Below, one piece after another: positions 54,027-64,000 of a DNA stretch of 64,000 bases. The notes beneath the pieces were generated by a model. It was not told the DNA's origin. It searched no databases and saw nothing but the letters and a program-made list of their open reading frames with translations. A program made the position numbers and the translations under genes. Source of the stretch: Chenopodium formosanum (lineage: Eukaryota; Streptophyta; Magnoliopsida; Caryophyllales; Amaranthaceae); assembly GCA_024500155.1 (NCBI GenBank), contig CM044868.1, positions 44,428,165 through 44,492,164 of the forward strand. Direction: 5' to 3'. Every line of letters starts with the position of its first letter. Within the stretch, counting starts at the first letter, position 1.

Positions 54027-55064
54027 GGACCCCATTTTCTACAGTTCCGGGCACCAATAATCATTCTCTCTCACCTTACACCAAAAATCATTCTCTTCTC
54101 CCTCTTTAACCTAATTTCAAGCCTCCTTATTCTTCCATAATAATTCCCCTAAGCACTCCAAGGAGTCTATACTTAACCCGAGGTTCCGTCCTTAAACCAA
54201 GGCGTGAAAGGTACAAATAACTGAGGGTTTGGACCAAATCAATTCTACTTTTTATTTAATTTAATTTTCATTTACTTTATTTTTATTGAAGTTATTAACA
54301 ATTTATTCATGATGTAGCAATTTAAAGGAACGCGCGGAATGTGAGTAATTAATTAATTTAATTACTCTTATTTTATTTTCTTATTGCTAGTATCATGATT
54401 AGGGTTATATTATATTTGATTTGACTAACATTATTATTGTAAAATTGCTTCCAATATTAATGTTTATTCTATTATTTTTATGATCACCATATTGCATGTT
54501 TAAAGGAAATATGTAATTGAAAATCACGCCTAATAAGATAATTTGGACAACCGGTTTAGGTTCCTTTTTAATCTTGTTAATTAATTCAAGTGATCACAAA
54601 TATTATAGAATTATGTGTTGCATTAATATTCAACCAATTTAGCATAATAATAGTTTGGAGCGAATTGAATATTTTGTTTGTATGCCTTTGAGATCGCAGG
54701 AATCACTTTTCACTATAAGAATCGAGTAGAGGCCAATACGGGAGAATGTGACTCCATGACTCACTTCGTACCATCATCCCCGATCCTCTTTTCGTGGTTC
54801 TGAACCATATGGAGTTAGTAATCTCATGGATTATGAATGGGGTGTAACCTTCACGGGTCAATCGTCGTTGCCTTCGTTGTCCCTTATTCGTGGTTGCCAT
54901 TTTATGATCCGTGAACGGTTTACAAGTTCCTTAAAAACTTGTTGGCGGCTCCCTACTTTATTTGTCCTTAATCGTATTATGTCAATTCCCACTTCCTATG
55001 AGTGCCAAGCATATTCACCACATGCTTTTTACGTAGGCGCACTTCGAGCGAGGCCTACACATGT

Positions 55065-55742
55065 GCTTCGCTAATTGGGTCAATCATGTATGCCATGATA
55101 TGTACTAGGCCAGATGTATCGTATGTCTTGAGTGCTACGAGCCATTACCAATAAGATCTAAGAGAGGCCCATTAGACTGCGGCCAAGAATATCCTAAAGT
55201 ACCTGAAAAGGAACAAGGATAAATTCCTGGTATATGGTGGTTAAGAAGAATCAGTTGTTAAAGGTTATACCAACGCAATCTTCTAGACAGACAGAGACGA
55301 TTTCAAATCACAACTTGGATATTTGTTCTGCCTAAATGAAGGAGCGTTCAGTTCGAAGAGTGCCAAGAAGAGTACAACTGCAGATTCTACAACTGAAGCT
55401 GAGTACCTAGCAGATGCTGAAGCGGCTAAGGAGGCTGTTTGGATTCGTAAGTTCATTGGTGAACTTGATGTTGTACCCTCCATAAAGGGTCCAATAGCCC
55501 TCTATTGTGACAACAATGGAGCTATTTCTCGGGCTAGAGAGCCGAGGAAACATCATAAAGTCAAACATGTCAAACGGCGATTTCACATGATTCGAGAATG
55601 GAAATCAGAAGGTGAAATCAGAACTTGCAAAGTTGGAACGGATGACAATGTAGCCGATCCACTTACTAAACCTTTGCCTCAAGTGAAGCACAACAAGTAC
55701 GTTAAGGCGATGGGAATCAGGCATGTAGGAGACTGGCTTTGA
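55065..55742 (+). pseudogene. Element A RT end and RNase H
   Basis: Continues the copia frame after G: SLIGSIMYAMICTRPDVSYV, then RNase H with TADSTTEAEYLADAEAAKEA, ALYCDNNGAI and DNVADPLTKPL, ending GDWL and TGA at 55740-55742. Several stops occur in the first 260 bp, including TAG near 55170 where Trp is usual; from 55323 the frame is open. The downstream 3' UTR is intact. Confidence 0.9.
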
Positions 55743-56600
55743 TTTCCCTGTTTAGTGTTTTAATTAAATTTTAAACATTTAATGTAAGACACTAAGAAAA
55801 ATCATTTAAGTTTTGGTGTAATATAGATTTCATGCAATATTTTATTACTCCGTTTGCTATTTAATTGTTGTTTAGGATTAAATAATGAGTCCATTCGATT
55901 CTTGAAATATTCAAAATAGGGTATCAAGACAAGTCTTGATAAGGAAACACCTACTAAGTGAACATAGAATATTATAATCGAAAATTGTCCCTAATCGAGG
56001 TCATTTAAACGATGGACGATTAATGACCAATTGAGATTAGTGTGTAGTTTGATTTATAGCACTGTTTCTTGTGCTACGAGGACATGATTGTCATAAATTA
56101 TTTGCATAGGTATTGGTTTAGAACCATACAGGATCGACCTATGAGAATACTTTAAAGAGATTAAAGATCGTCATAAAGTATACCTCTCATTATGGCTATC
56201 GGAACCTATTTCCTTGACCATGAGTATTGTGAATTCTCTTGTTTGAGTACTAGTTCATTTTGATGTTGTCAAACGTCTTCCGTAATAGGGGATTATAACG
56301 GCAACACTCGGACGGCTAAGTCCTCTCAGTAAGAGGAGCTACATTACAAGACTGGGAATGTCCCCCTACTAAAATAGGGAAGATGTCTTTGTTGTATACA
56401 AGGCCTCTCGTAGAGCGAGACTGTAAAATGCATGGCCGTGCTCAGATGGATTTTAGAAATCATCTGTTTATTAATAGTCGGACTTGGAATCGAGAAACAC
56501 TTCAGGACGTAATAAGGATGACGAAATAATCTTACCTTATAGTTCATGAAGAGACATAGGAAAAAGGCTATACACTAAATGCTCACTTGTCTAGAAGGAC
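55743..56600 (+). other. Element A 3' untranslated region
   Basis: 860 bp of noncoding DNA between the pol stop and the polypurine tract. No repeat or frame of interest. Confidence 0.7.
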
Positions 56601-56611
56601 AAGTGGGAGAT
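56601..56611 (+). other. Element A polypurine tract
   Basis: AAGTGGGAGAT directly before the 3' LTR; this phrase is typical of many plant copia elements. Confidence 0.85.
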
Positions 56612-57300
56612 TGAAAGGAACGGTGTCCTTCGAACAAGTGTATTATTCTGATAGCGGGTTCAGAATTATTAGAAAGCTAATATATTCAGCAAGGTCAAGT
56701 GATTAGAATTCCTGGGTGGAGGCCGCTTCCGATCAGTAATATTAATGTATAATTAATATTACAGCTTAATCTTGACTGAACCCTTCGGGTCACACCCTAG
56801 CAAATATACGAACCGACTCGACGAATTAATTCGGAAGAAATTAATTTGTCACCCGAGTATTAAATATTTAGAGGTCGAAAATTCGAGCTTAACGCGTCGA
56901 AACCGAGCGTCGGAAGTCGAGTAAAAATAATAAAAGACGAGACATGAATATAATAAATCAACAAGACCAAAATACCCCTAGCATCGGAATGCCTCAAGCA
57001 AACCGAGTGCTAGGGGAATTTGGTATATCATGGTGGCTAGCATGCGCACTAAGCCGAGCCTTGGCTGGCTGGTGCGTGCTAGCGCACCAATGCTAGCATC
57101 GCATGCTAGCAGCGCTGGCCAACATGCGCAAGGAGCATCGGCACTCAGCAGCAGCCCGCATCCTTGATGCGCGACTTGCTGGCCGAGTGCACGAGCAGCC
57201 CGCACAAGCCGTGCTGGGCTTGCTAGCCAGCAGTGCCAAGCAGCCCGCACACTTGTGTTGGGCCTGCTGGCAGCCGCACATGGCAGCCCACCTTGGGTGT
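56612..57300 (+). repeat. Element A 3' LTR, interrupted by element E
   Basis: Starts TGAAAGG and matches the 5' LTR from 8442 to about 9125, including the GC-rich palindromic block. Similarity ends at 57291-57300, where element E's LTR begins. The remaining 620 bp or so should lie beyond E, outside the window. Confidence 0.9.
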
Positions 57301-57793
57301 TGTTTAAGGTAAAAATACCCTAGACATGTAGACCAATGAGAGGAGGCCACGTGGCGAGTTCAGGATGGCCCAAGTGGCCCAATACCCTCTTAACACGTGG
57401 CCCCCTCAGACAAGCCCCTAAAATGGCGGTCTTGAAGGGCCTTAATCCGGAAAAGCGCCGTAAAACGGCGCAATCCACTAAAATCTAGGTCAAGTGACCT
57501 AGATAGGGGTACACTCTCCAATGACCCTATAAGAAGGGAGATATTTCCCCATTTTGGGGACACATTAAATCATTTATTACACCAACTTTCTCTCTCATCA
57601 AAGTAACACCTGAGCTTGGAATCCAAGCAGATCCCCACTTATATTTTCGCACTCTTTATTCTTCTTCAAGTTACTAACTTGATCGTCGGAAGCGGAGCTC
57701 CACCACCCGAAGTCTCCGTTGTTTTGCAGGTACAGCTCAGTCGGACCAATCTTTGTGACGTAACTCTCCCGAGGGACAAAAACCCCCAAAACA
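57301..57793 (+). repeat. Element E 5' LTR
   Basis: TGTTTAAGGT to CCAAAACA, 493 bp. Two strong hairpins: GCGCCGT-AAA-ACGGCGC at 57455-57471, and 10-bp arms ATCTAGGTCA with a 2-base loop at 57483-57504. A weak TATA (TATAAGAA) is at 57528-57535. The exact start could be 57298, since TGT is repeated. Confidence 0.8.
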
Positions 57794-57794
57794 T

Positions 57795-57810
57795 TCGGCG
57801 CCGTCTGGGG
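57795..57810 (+). other. Element E primer binding site
   Basis: TCGGCGCCGTCTGGGG, one base after the LTR; the CGGCGCCGT core resembles the TGGCGCCGTT site (tRNA-Asp type) common in Tat and Athila elements. Confidence 0.7.
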
Positions 57811-57826
57811 GGAGAGTACCTCAAGG

Positions 57827-59796
57827 ATGGTTCAAGAGTCTGTGCCACCTCCTGAGCGTCCAGTAGACGAACCGGAAGTCTTCACTGACCAACAGGATGA
57901 TGTTCCTCAAGTTGAAACTTATATAGCCAGTGACGGCTCCCTGATAACCAAGCGCATCCGCCCTAGAGATACTCTAGAGCGGGGTGACAGCCAGGCGGGT
58001 ACAAAACGACCCCTGGACAGCCAGAAGGGGAAACCCATACGACCAGTGGAACAGCTCCCGTCACTCGAGACGAACTCATGAAGTTCATGACAAGTTTCAA
58101 GGGTGAAATTAAAGATCTGATTACGAAGAGTCGGGCAGGCCCAAGCAGGGGTCAGTCGGCAAAAAAGACCCCTCTAGAGAAGGGGAAATTAGTCAAAGAT
58201 CGGCAGCCAACTCCTCATCTAAAGGAGAAGGCAGTCGGGACCATTGATTGGTCCAAGATTCTTTTGCCTAAGAGAAATGTCAACAATCCCCGCCAGACTC
58301 AACATCCGGTGGGAAACAAAAAATCAACTCTTGACGCCCGGGAGATTATCACCCGCAAGAGAAATCAGCAGTTGTCTGAGTCGGCTTCTACATCGAGCTT
58401 TCTAGACAGCTTCAAAAACACATCTGCGGGGAATGTACCTTCCTTGCATGATAGCCATACATACGGTAATACTGACCGTTCTGGTCCTCATATGATAGGG
58501 ACTGCACCGTATGTACCGTCTCTGGTCTACGATCCGTATTCTCCCCATTTCATGCAGTCAGCCCTCTTCGGAGGTCAGGCGGCATACAACAATGTTCAGC
58601 CACTGGACTTACAGCTTCGTCTGCTCCGCCTAGGTGAACAACCTTCTGCATTCACTTGGGAGATAACCGAGGCGGCACAGTCGGCCAAGGTTAAAAATGT
58701 GTTGGTAGGCACCTATGACGGTACCTCTAACCCAGAAGATCACCTCATGGCTTACACCAACCTCATGTACTTACAGGGGTTGGATGATGCCAGTTGGTGT
58801 TGATGCTTCCCGCCTACATTGAAGGGCATTGACCAACAATGGTTTGGCAACTTGCCAGCCGGGTCCATCGATAGTTTCAGGAAGCTTGCCTTCCTGTTTG
58901 CTTCTAACTTCTCGATGAACATCCCAGCGAAGAAGACAAGTCTTGACTTGAGCACCATTAAGCAAAGAGAGAGAGAAGGATTGCGCTCCTATGTCAGGCG
59001 GTTCAATCTAATCAGAATTCAGATTCAAGAACTCTCCGATGAGGTAGCTTTTACAGACTTTTTTAAGGGTCTGAAAGACGAGTTGACTATTAAGTTCGAC
59101 CTAGTCAGAAAAGGGGCTTTCACTTTACAGGCGGCCCTGAGGGAGGCGGAAAGCTATATTCAAGCAACTGACCTCTGCTCGCCTGGTAACCAGTCGGACT
59201 CTAAGAAGTCTGACACGCAAAAAGACAGCCGGCCTGCTCATCCGACCAAGAAAAAAGAAGAGCGCAAGAAGAGAAAAGAAGTCTGGGCAGTTAGTGATTC
59301 TGACTAGCCGTCACAGAAGAAGAAGAAAGAATTTAAACCGTACGTTCCTAGGTACGAATTTAACAAGGACTGCAACTCCATCCTCATGGAGATCAAGGAC
59401 CGGTTGTCTCTAGAGAAGCTGAATCCAATGAAAAGTTCCATTCAATCAAGGAACAAAAATAAATTCTACCAATACTATGAGGAAGTTGGCCATGACACCA
59501 ACGACTGCTTCAGCCTTCAACGGGTGTTGGACCGTCTAGCTAACAAGGGGATGTTAAAGTCCTATATCTCCAAGTCCAAAGGGACTAATAAGAAGAACCT
59601 GGGGCAGTCGTCTAAGACACCCCAGCCTGCTAGTAGTTCGAGCACTGATAAAGAGACGGTCTACACCATAGCAGGCGGGTTCTCATGCGATGGCCCTACC
59701 ATCCGGGGCACCAAGCGCCATCTTCGAAAGATGGACAATGATGATGATGATGATCAGGCAGGAAGTTCCTCCTTCCCAGATGTTCTGATCACTTAG
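57827..59796 (+). pseudogene. gag: Element E gag
   Basis: ATG 57827 lies 16 bases after the primer site. One frameshift near 58060 leads into the frame 58078-59796. The gag core is at 58700-59100 (YDGTSNPEDHLMAYTNLM, QQWFGNLPAGSIDSF, LRSYVRRFN). Stops: TGA at 58801-58803, where Arg (CGA) fits; TAG at 59305-59307; TAG at 59794-59796. The C-terminal motif FYQYYEEVGHDTNDC is a Cys-His box with its first Cys changed. A Lys-rich stretch precedes it. Confidence 0.85.
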
Positions 59797-60180
59797 AAGG
59801 ATAGGGGCACTGTTCGGCGTCCGCATGATGACCCGGTTGTCATTAAATGCAAGGTCCCCAACCAGCTGGTTGGACGAATCCTTATTGACACCGGCACCTC
59901 GTCAGACATCATCAGTCTCCAGTGCTTGCAAAAGTTGAAATACAACCTCAGCAGCATGCATCCGGTTACCCAACCCTTGGTTGGTTTTGGGGGTGGGATG
60001 GTTTACCCAGTTGGTAAGATTGATTTACCAATCCGGCTGGGTGGAAAAGGAAAAGGACGACATCAGGTCGTCAAGTTCTTGGTCGTTGAGGAACTGACCG
60101 CCTATAACATTATCCTAGGCCGGCCAACCCTCAACGAAGCCAAGGCTTTAATCATCCCTTCTCTCATGCTCCTCAAGTAG
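59797..60180 (+). pseudogene. Element E protease
   Basis: VVIKCKVPNQLVGRILIDTG, with the DTG triad at 59887-59895 followed by TSSDII, then YNIILGRPTLNEAKA. The domain itself is uninterrupted and sits in the same frame as the end of gag. It is preceded by TAG (59794) and closed by TAG (60178-60180). Confidence 0.88.
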
Positions 60181-61200
60181 GAGAGGGATGATGGCTCTAT
60201 TGGTTCCTTGAATTGGATCAAAAGACGACCTGGGAGTGTTACCTCTTACCCGTCAAGGATACGCTGGCCCCAGACGGGCAAGCCCCGGAACCAATAGACC
60301 TTGACAAAGTCAAGGATGCTGCCCTAGCCCCACCAGCAGCCGGGAAGAAAAGAAAGGCTCCCCTGCTGGTGGAGGTGAAAAAAGAGAAAAAATAGCAATC
60401 AATGGCAGGGGAGCGGTCAGCTGAGCTCCGTTCCCAGCCGGCTGGAGACCATATCGATATACCTCTGGACGACAGCCGTTCAGAGCTTATTGTTAAGGTT
60501 GGGACGGCTGCTAATGCTAAGTTGGGTGCAGACCTGCACCTATTGCTGAAAGAATTCAAAGACATCTTTGCCTTTGAAGTGGAACAAATGCCAAGCGTCA
60601 GCCCGGATCTTGCTGTCCACAAACTCGTCATGGATCCAAAAAAGAAGCCCATCCGGCAAAAGAAAATAAACCACGGCGAGGAAAGAAGTCAGGCGGCAGC
60701 AGCAGAAGTAAAAAAGGTATAAGAAGCCGGGTTCATTTGGCCATGTAATTTTCCCGATTGGGTGGCAAATGTTATGCTTGTAAAGAAGCCAAATTGTACC
60801 TGGCGTATGTGTGTTGATTACACAGACCTCAACAAGGCATATCCCAAGGACAGTTACCCGCTACCAAAGATCGACAGTCTGGTCCATTCGACAGTCGGAC
60901 ATGCCTTGATGAGTTTCATGGATGCCTACTCCGGCTTCCATCAGATACCTCTGTGATAAAAAGATCAAGAGAAGACGGTCTTCGTCAATGATTAGGGGTT
61001 ATTCTGTTATACGGTGATGTCGTTTGGCTTGAAAAATGCGCCGACTTCATTCCAACGGATGATTAATACGATCTTCATTAATCAAATTGGGAGGAATATG
61101 GAGACGTACATTGATGATATGATAGTAAAATCCAAGCAGCAGGCGGATCACCTTGCTGATCTCTGAGAAACCTTCACCACACTCAGGCGGCATAAGGTTA
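60181..61200 (+). pseudogene. Element E reverse transcriptase
   Basis: A linker (60213-60395 open) leads to the RT approach (FKDIFAFEVEQMPSV). RT motifs: WVANVMLVKKPN, MCVDYTDLNKAYPKDSYPLP, SFMDAYSGFHQIPL, MSFGLKNAPTSFQRMI and YIDD (61107-61118). Stops: TAA near 60720, TGA TAA at 60955-60960, TAG near 60991 and TGA near 61165, all at places where Trp, Gln or Arg fits. MPFGLKN has become MSFGLKN. Confidence 0.9.
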
Positions 61201-61757
61201 TGTTAAATCCTAAGAAATGCATCTTTGGTGTTGAGTCTGGGAAGTTTCTCGGGTTCTTGATTGATCAAAGGGGGATAGAGGCTAACCCCGAGAAGATACA
61301 GGCGGTAATTGACATAAAGTCACCCCGCACTATCAAGGAAGCACAAAGACTAACCGGTTGCCTGGCAGCATTGGGGAGGTTCCTCAGCCAGTCAGGTGAC
61401 AAATGCCTTTACTTCTTCCAAGCAATAAGGAAGAAGACTGGATTTGAATGGGGGGATGATGCTGAGGCAGCCTTTCAAAAGCTGAAAGAATATCTGCACT
61501 CTTTGCCAAGGCTTGTTAGCCCTCTGCCTAAAGAGACGTTATATATGTACCTATCCGTCTCAGATCATGATCTTAGTGTTATTATCCTTGCTGAGAGAGA
61601 CGGCATTAAGCTCTCGGTCTATTTCATTAGCCATGTGCTAAAAAATGTTGAACTCCAGTACCCCATGGTTGAAAATTTTAGCCTTGCTCTATATATGGCC
61701 TTCAAGAAATTGAATTCGTACTTTATGGCTCATCCGGTGGTAATTTACATCGATTAG
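61201..61757 (+). pseudogene. Element E RT thumb and first RNase H
   Basis: Open frame with NPKKCIFGVESGKFLGFLID, then the gypsy RNase H region (FEWGDDAEAAFQKLKEYL, YMYLSVSDHDLSVIILAERD, VENFSLALYMAFKKLNSYF). It ends at TAG (61755-61757) in a Gln position. The catalytic acidic pattern is weak, as usual for the first RNase H in Tat elements. Confidence 0.8.
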
Positions 61758-62397
61758 CCCCTCAAGCGGTCAATGTCCACCTTGGAGTCATCCGGTAGAA
61801 TGCTGAAATGGGCTTTTGAAATGTAAATTCTTGAAATCACTTTTGAACCTAGAAAGGTAGTGAAAGGTCAGGCGTTTGCCGACTTCATGGTTGAAATGAC
61901 ACGACCGGTACCACCAGATAACATTGATCAGGTTTGGAAAGTGTATGTTGACGGGAGCTCGACAAAGAACGGCTGCGGTGCAGGAATTATATATGAGTCC
62001 CCTGAGGGAGACAGATTTGAATATGCACTGCGGTACAAGTTTCAAGCCTCAAATAACGAGGCAGAATATGAAGCCCTGCTAGCCGGAAGTCGCATGTGTA
62101 AGGCAGCAGGAGCAACAAAAATTGACACCTAGCTACTCTGATTCACAATTGGTCGTAAGCCAGTACGAGGGAAAATATAAGTCAACTCATCTGGCTATGA
62201 TCAAGTATCTTCAGGCAGTCAAAGAAGAGGTCGGGGCACTTGAGGAATTCCGTCTGAGTCAAGTGCCCAGGTCGGATAACAACCAGCGGATGCATTGTCC
62301 AAATTGGCATCTTCCGCCTGCTGTGATACGCCTCGGTCAGTCTTTTTGGAAGTTCTTGAAAAGAAAAGTATATATGAAGAGCCCATTGGAATCCTAG
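61758..62397 (+). pseudogene. Element E second (archaeal-like) RNase H
   Basis: VYVDGSSTKNGCGAGIIYES, NNEAEYEALLAGSRMCKAAG and SDSQLVVSQYEGKY show the D-E-D pattern of the Tat-specific RNase H. One frame change at 62122-62132 splits it, and a stop follows near 62396. Confidence 0.85.
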
Positions 62398-63717
62398 ACC
62401 AAAGCTCTACCTAGATGGATGGCATTCGGGCATATTTAATAGACGGCACACTTCCTGATTCACCACAGGAGGCAGCCGTCATGAAGAAGCGAGCAGCAAA
62501 CTTCAAGATGAGAAACGGAGAGCTCTCAAGGCGGGTTTCCTTAAACCTCGATTGAAGTGTGTTACCCCAGAAAAGAGGAAAGAAGTTCTTGAAGAATTGC
62601 ATGCTGGATATTGTGCCTCTCATATAGGCGGCAGGTCCCTAGCCGTCAGAGCTAGGCGGCATTACTTTTGGCCTACTCTTAAAGTAGACGCTAAAGAGTT
62701 GGTGAAGAGGTGTGACAAATACCAGAAGTTTGGCAAGCTTATTCACCGTCCGGCTACTGATCTGACGGCAATCCACAGCCCAGTCCCGTTTGCTAAGTAG
62801 GGCATGGATATCCTAGGTCCTTATACGCCTGCTCCAGGCGAAAAACGTTATATTTTGGTGGCTGTGGATTATTTTACCAAATGGGTAGAGGCTGAGCCGG
62901 TAAGGATCATCAAAACAAAGGATGTCATCTCTTTAATTTGGAAGAACATCATCACCCGGTTTGGGGTACCTATGTCTATGGTGTTTGATAATGGCCCTCA
63001 GTTTAAAACACCTCACCTTAAGACTTGGTTGGGAGATCAGGGTATCTCACATTGTTTTGCATCAGTCGGCCGACCCCAAGAAAACGACCAAGTTGAAGCC
63101 TTCAACAAGCTTATCTCAAACGGCATAAAAAAGAAAATTGAAAGAGCCGGTGGCTTATAGGCAGAAGAGCTTATTCATGTCCTATGGGCCATCCGGACAA
63201 CTGCCAAAGGGGCAATCGGTGAAACCCCATTTCTTATGGTATACGGTGCTGAAGCCGTCTTGCCCATTGAACATTACGAGCCAACTCTCAAAGTCATGCT
63301 TTATGATGAAAACACAAATTGGGAGGCCATGCGCCATGAGAATGAGAACGCAGGGGCAACGCTGACCTGCGCCATGAGATATACCATCTGAGAATGACGA
63401 GAGCCTACAACAAGAAAGTACGCAAGCGTCCTCTGAAAGTTGGCGACTTTGTGTTACGGAAAATGGAGGCAACCGGTAGGGCCAATGAGGCTGGGAAGCT
63501 AACTCCTAATTGGGAAGGCCCCTACCGGATCTATGAAGAAGTCAGGGATGGCACTTACCGTCTGGAAACTCCAGACGGCAGGCGTCTACCTCGAACTTGG
63601 AATGTAGACAACTTAAAAAAAGTACTACTTCTGAGAAATGTAAATTTTATTGTAAACAGTGAGTCCGTCAATGAGAAATCAGGCTTTGTTTGCAAAATTG
63701 TTTTGTTATTTTTATAA
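62398..63717 (+). pseudogene. Element E integrase
   Basis: Zinc domain LEELHAGYCASHIGG with CDKYQ, where the second Cys has become Tyr. Core: MDILGPYTPAPG, VFDNGPQFKTP, DQVEAFNKL (D-D-E). The C-terminal barrel is EGPYRIYEEVRDGTYRLE with RTWNVDNLKK, stop at 63715-63717. Stops at 62798-62800 and 63158-63160 are TAG in Trp positions. There is a frame change near 63390. Confidence 0.88.
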
Positions 63718-64000
63718 TTACTTATCCGCCAGGGTTATGCTCAGACGAAACTTTTGCTTAACTATCTAAGTTTGACACTTAGTGTAGATTCAATTATATA
63801 ATTACTTGTTCGCCTTGGTAATATTTAGCCGGGCTATTTGTCTAACCAACTAAGTTTGATACTTAGTACAATTTAATGTTGTAATTTGACATTTAGTGTA
63901 ACTTCAATGTTATAAAAACCAGGCACAAAAATGCTTAGCGGCTATACAGCCGGTCTAGAACAAGACCAAAGGCCAATGGCCGGATGGTTGCTTATTTTAT
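63718..64000 (+). other. Element E 3' untranslated region with an 84-bp tandem repeat
   Basis: TATAATTACTT recurs at 63713 and 63797, and the following sequences align (CGCC, then CTAAGTTTGA(C/T)ACTTAGT), giving two units of about 84 bp. The window ends before a polypurine tract or 3' LTR. Confidence 0.65.

Larger units (their letters stand above)
52976..55059 (+). mobile_element. Solo LTR G (2084 bp)
   Basis: TGTAGACACC to GCCTACA, flanked by CATAT (52971-52975) and CATGT (55060-55064), one mismatch. No internal element sequence accompanies it; both flanks are element A RT, which rejoins in frame without it. It matches LTR 5544-7584, including the TATA box (54019-54026), and the leader phrases around 54130-54240. 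It was probably left by recombination between the two LTRs of a full element. Confidence 0.92.
8442..57300 (+). mobile_element. Element A: old Ty1/copia retrotransposon split by at least five insertions
   Basis: Its pieces run in order on the + strand: 5' LTR (8442-9753), primer site, leader (9768-12668 and 23395-23966), gag, protease trace and integrase (23967-25844), RT (51659-52970), RNase H (55065-55742), 3' UTR, polypurine tract and the first 690 bp of the 3' LTR (from 56612). Inserts are the MITE, B, C, G and E. Removing C or G with one target duplicate restores the copia frame at each site. Without inserts, A would be roughly 9-10 kb. The polyprotein resembles the TAR/Tork side of Ty1/copia; I do not claim the exact lineage. 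Confidence 0.9.
57301..64000 (+). mobile_element. Element E: Tat-type Ty3/gypsy, 3' end outside the window
   Basis: 5' LTR, primer site, gag, protease, RT, RNase H, second RNase H and integrase follow in order on the + strand; the 3' LTR is not reached. The second RNase H and the RT sequence (MSFGLKNAPTSFQRMI) place it in the Tat lineage, distinct from F. The polyprotein has about a dozen stops but few frameshifts. Confidence 0.9.

Overview
This window is plant nuclear DNA made almost entirely of LTR retrotransposons nested inside one another. No host gene, tRNA, rRNA or CRISPR array is supported. The families point to a flowering plant: a Sirevirus-type Ty1/copia element with two gag zinc knuckles and an extra 3' ORF, an Athila-type Ty3/gypsy element, two Tat-type gypsy elements with a second (archaeal-like) RNase H, and a chromovirus-like gypsy element. 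The species cannot be named from this sequence.

For clarity the elements are lettered. F (1-5543) is the 3' two thirds of a decayed Tat/Ogre-like element on the + strand. It is followed by a 2.0 kb LTR (5544-7584). 7590-8441 is GC-rich palindromic DNA, AT-rich DNA and a minus-strand coding scrap. A (8442-57300 and beyond) is an old Ty1/copia element whose 5' LTR, leader, gag, integrase, RT/RNase H, 3' UTR and the start of its 3' LTR are spread over 49 kb, because other elements landed in it. These are a Mutator-type MITE (10321-11035) and the Sirevirus B (12669-23274) in the leader, the Athila C (25850-51653, minus strand) in the integrase, the solo LTR G (52976-55059) between RT and RNase H, and the Tat element E (57301-64000, running off the window) in the 3' LTR. 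C itself carries the chromovirus-like D (33189-38195) in its integrase.

Most insertion sites can be read directly. C is flanked by GTTGT/GTTGT, G by CATAT/CATGT, the MITE by a 9-bp TTTTTGTTA duplication and B by TATAT in a TA microsatellite. In three cases (C in A, G in A, D in C) removing the insert and one duplicate rejoins the interrupted reading frame. Relative age follows the nesting: B and D have nearly identical or identical LTRs and long open frames, while A, E and F carry many stops, mostly explained by C-to-T or G-to-A changes in Trp, Gln and Arg codons.

C is not a simple element. It has three LTRs and two gag-pol copies in tandem (LTR, internal, truncated LTR, internal, LTR), with one pair of target duplications around the whole array. 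D has an in-frame deletion fusing RT to the second half of integrase, yet its two 742-bp LTRs look identical. Clusters of short palindromic words occur in the LTR of every family in the window, each family with its own word. I found no sign of a non-transposon biological system.
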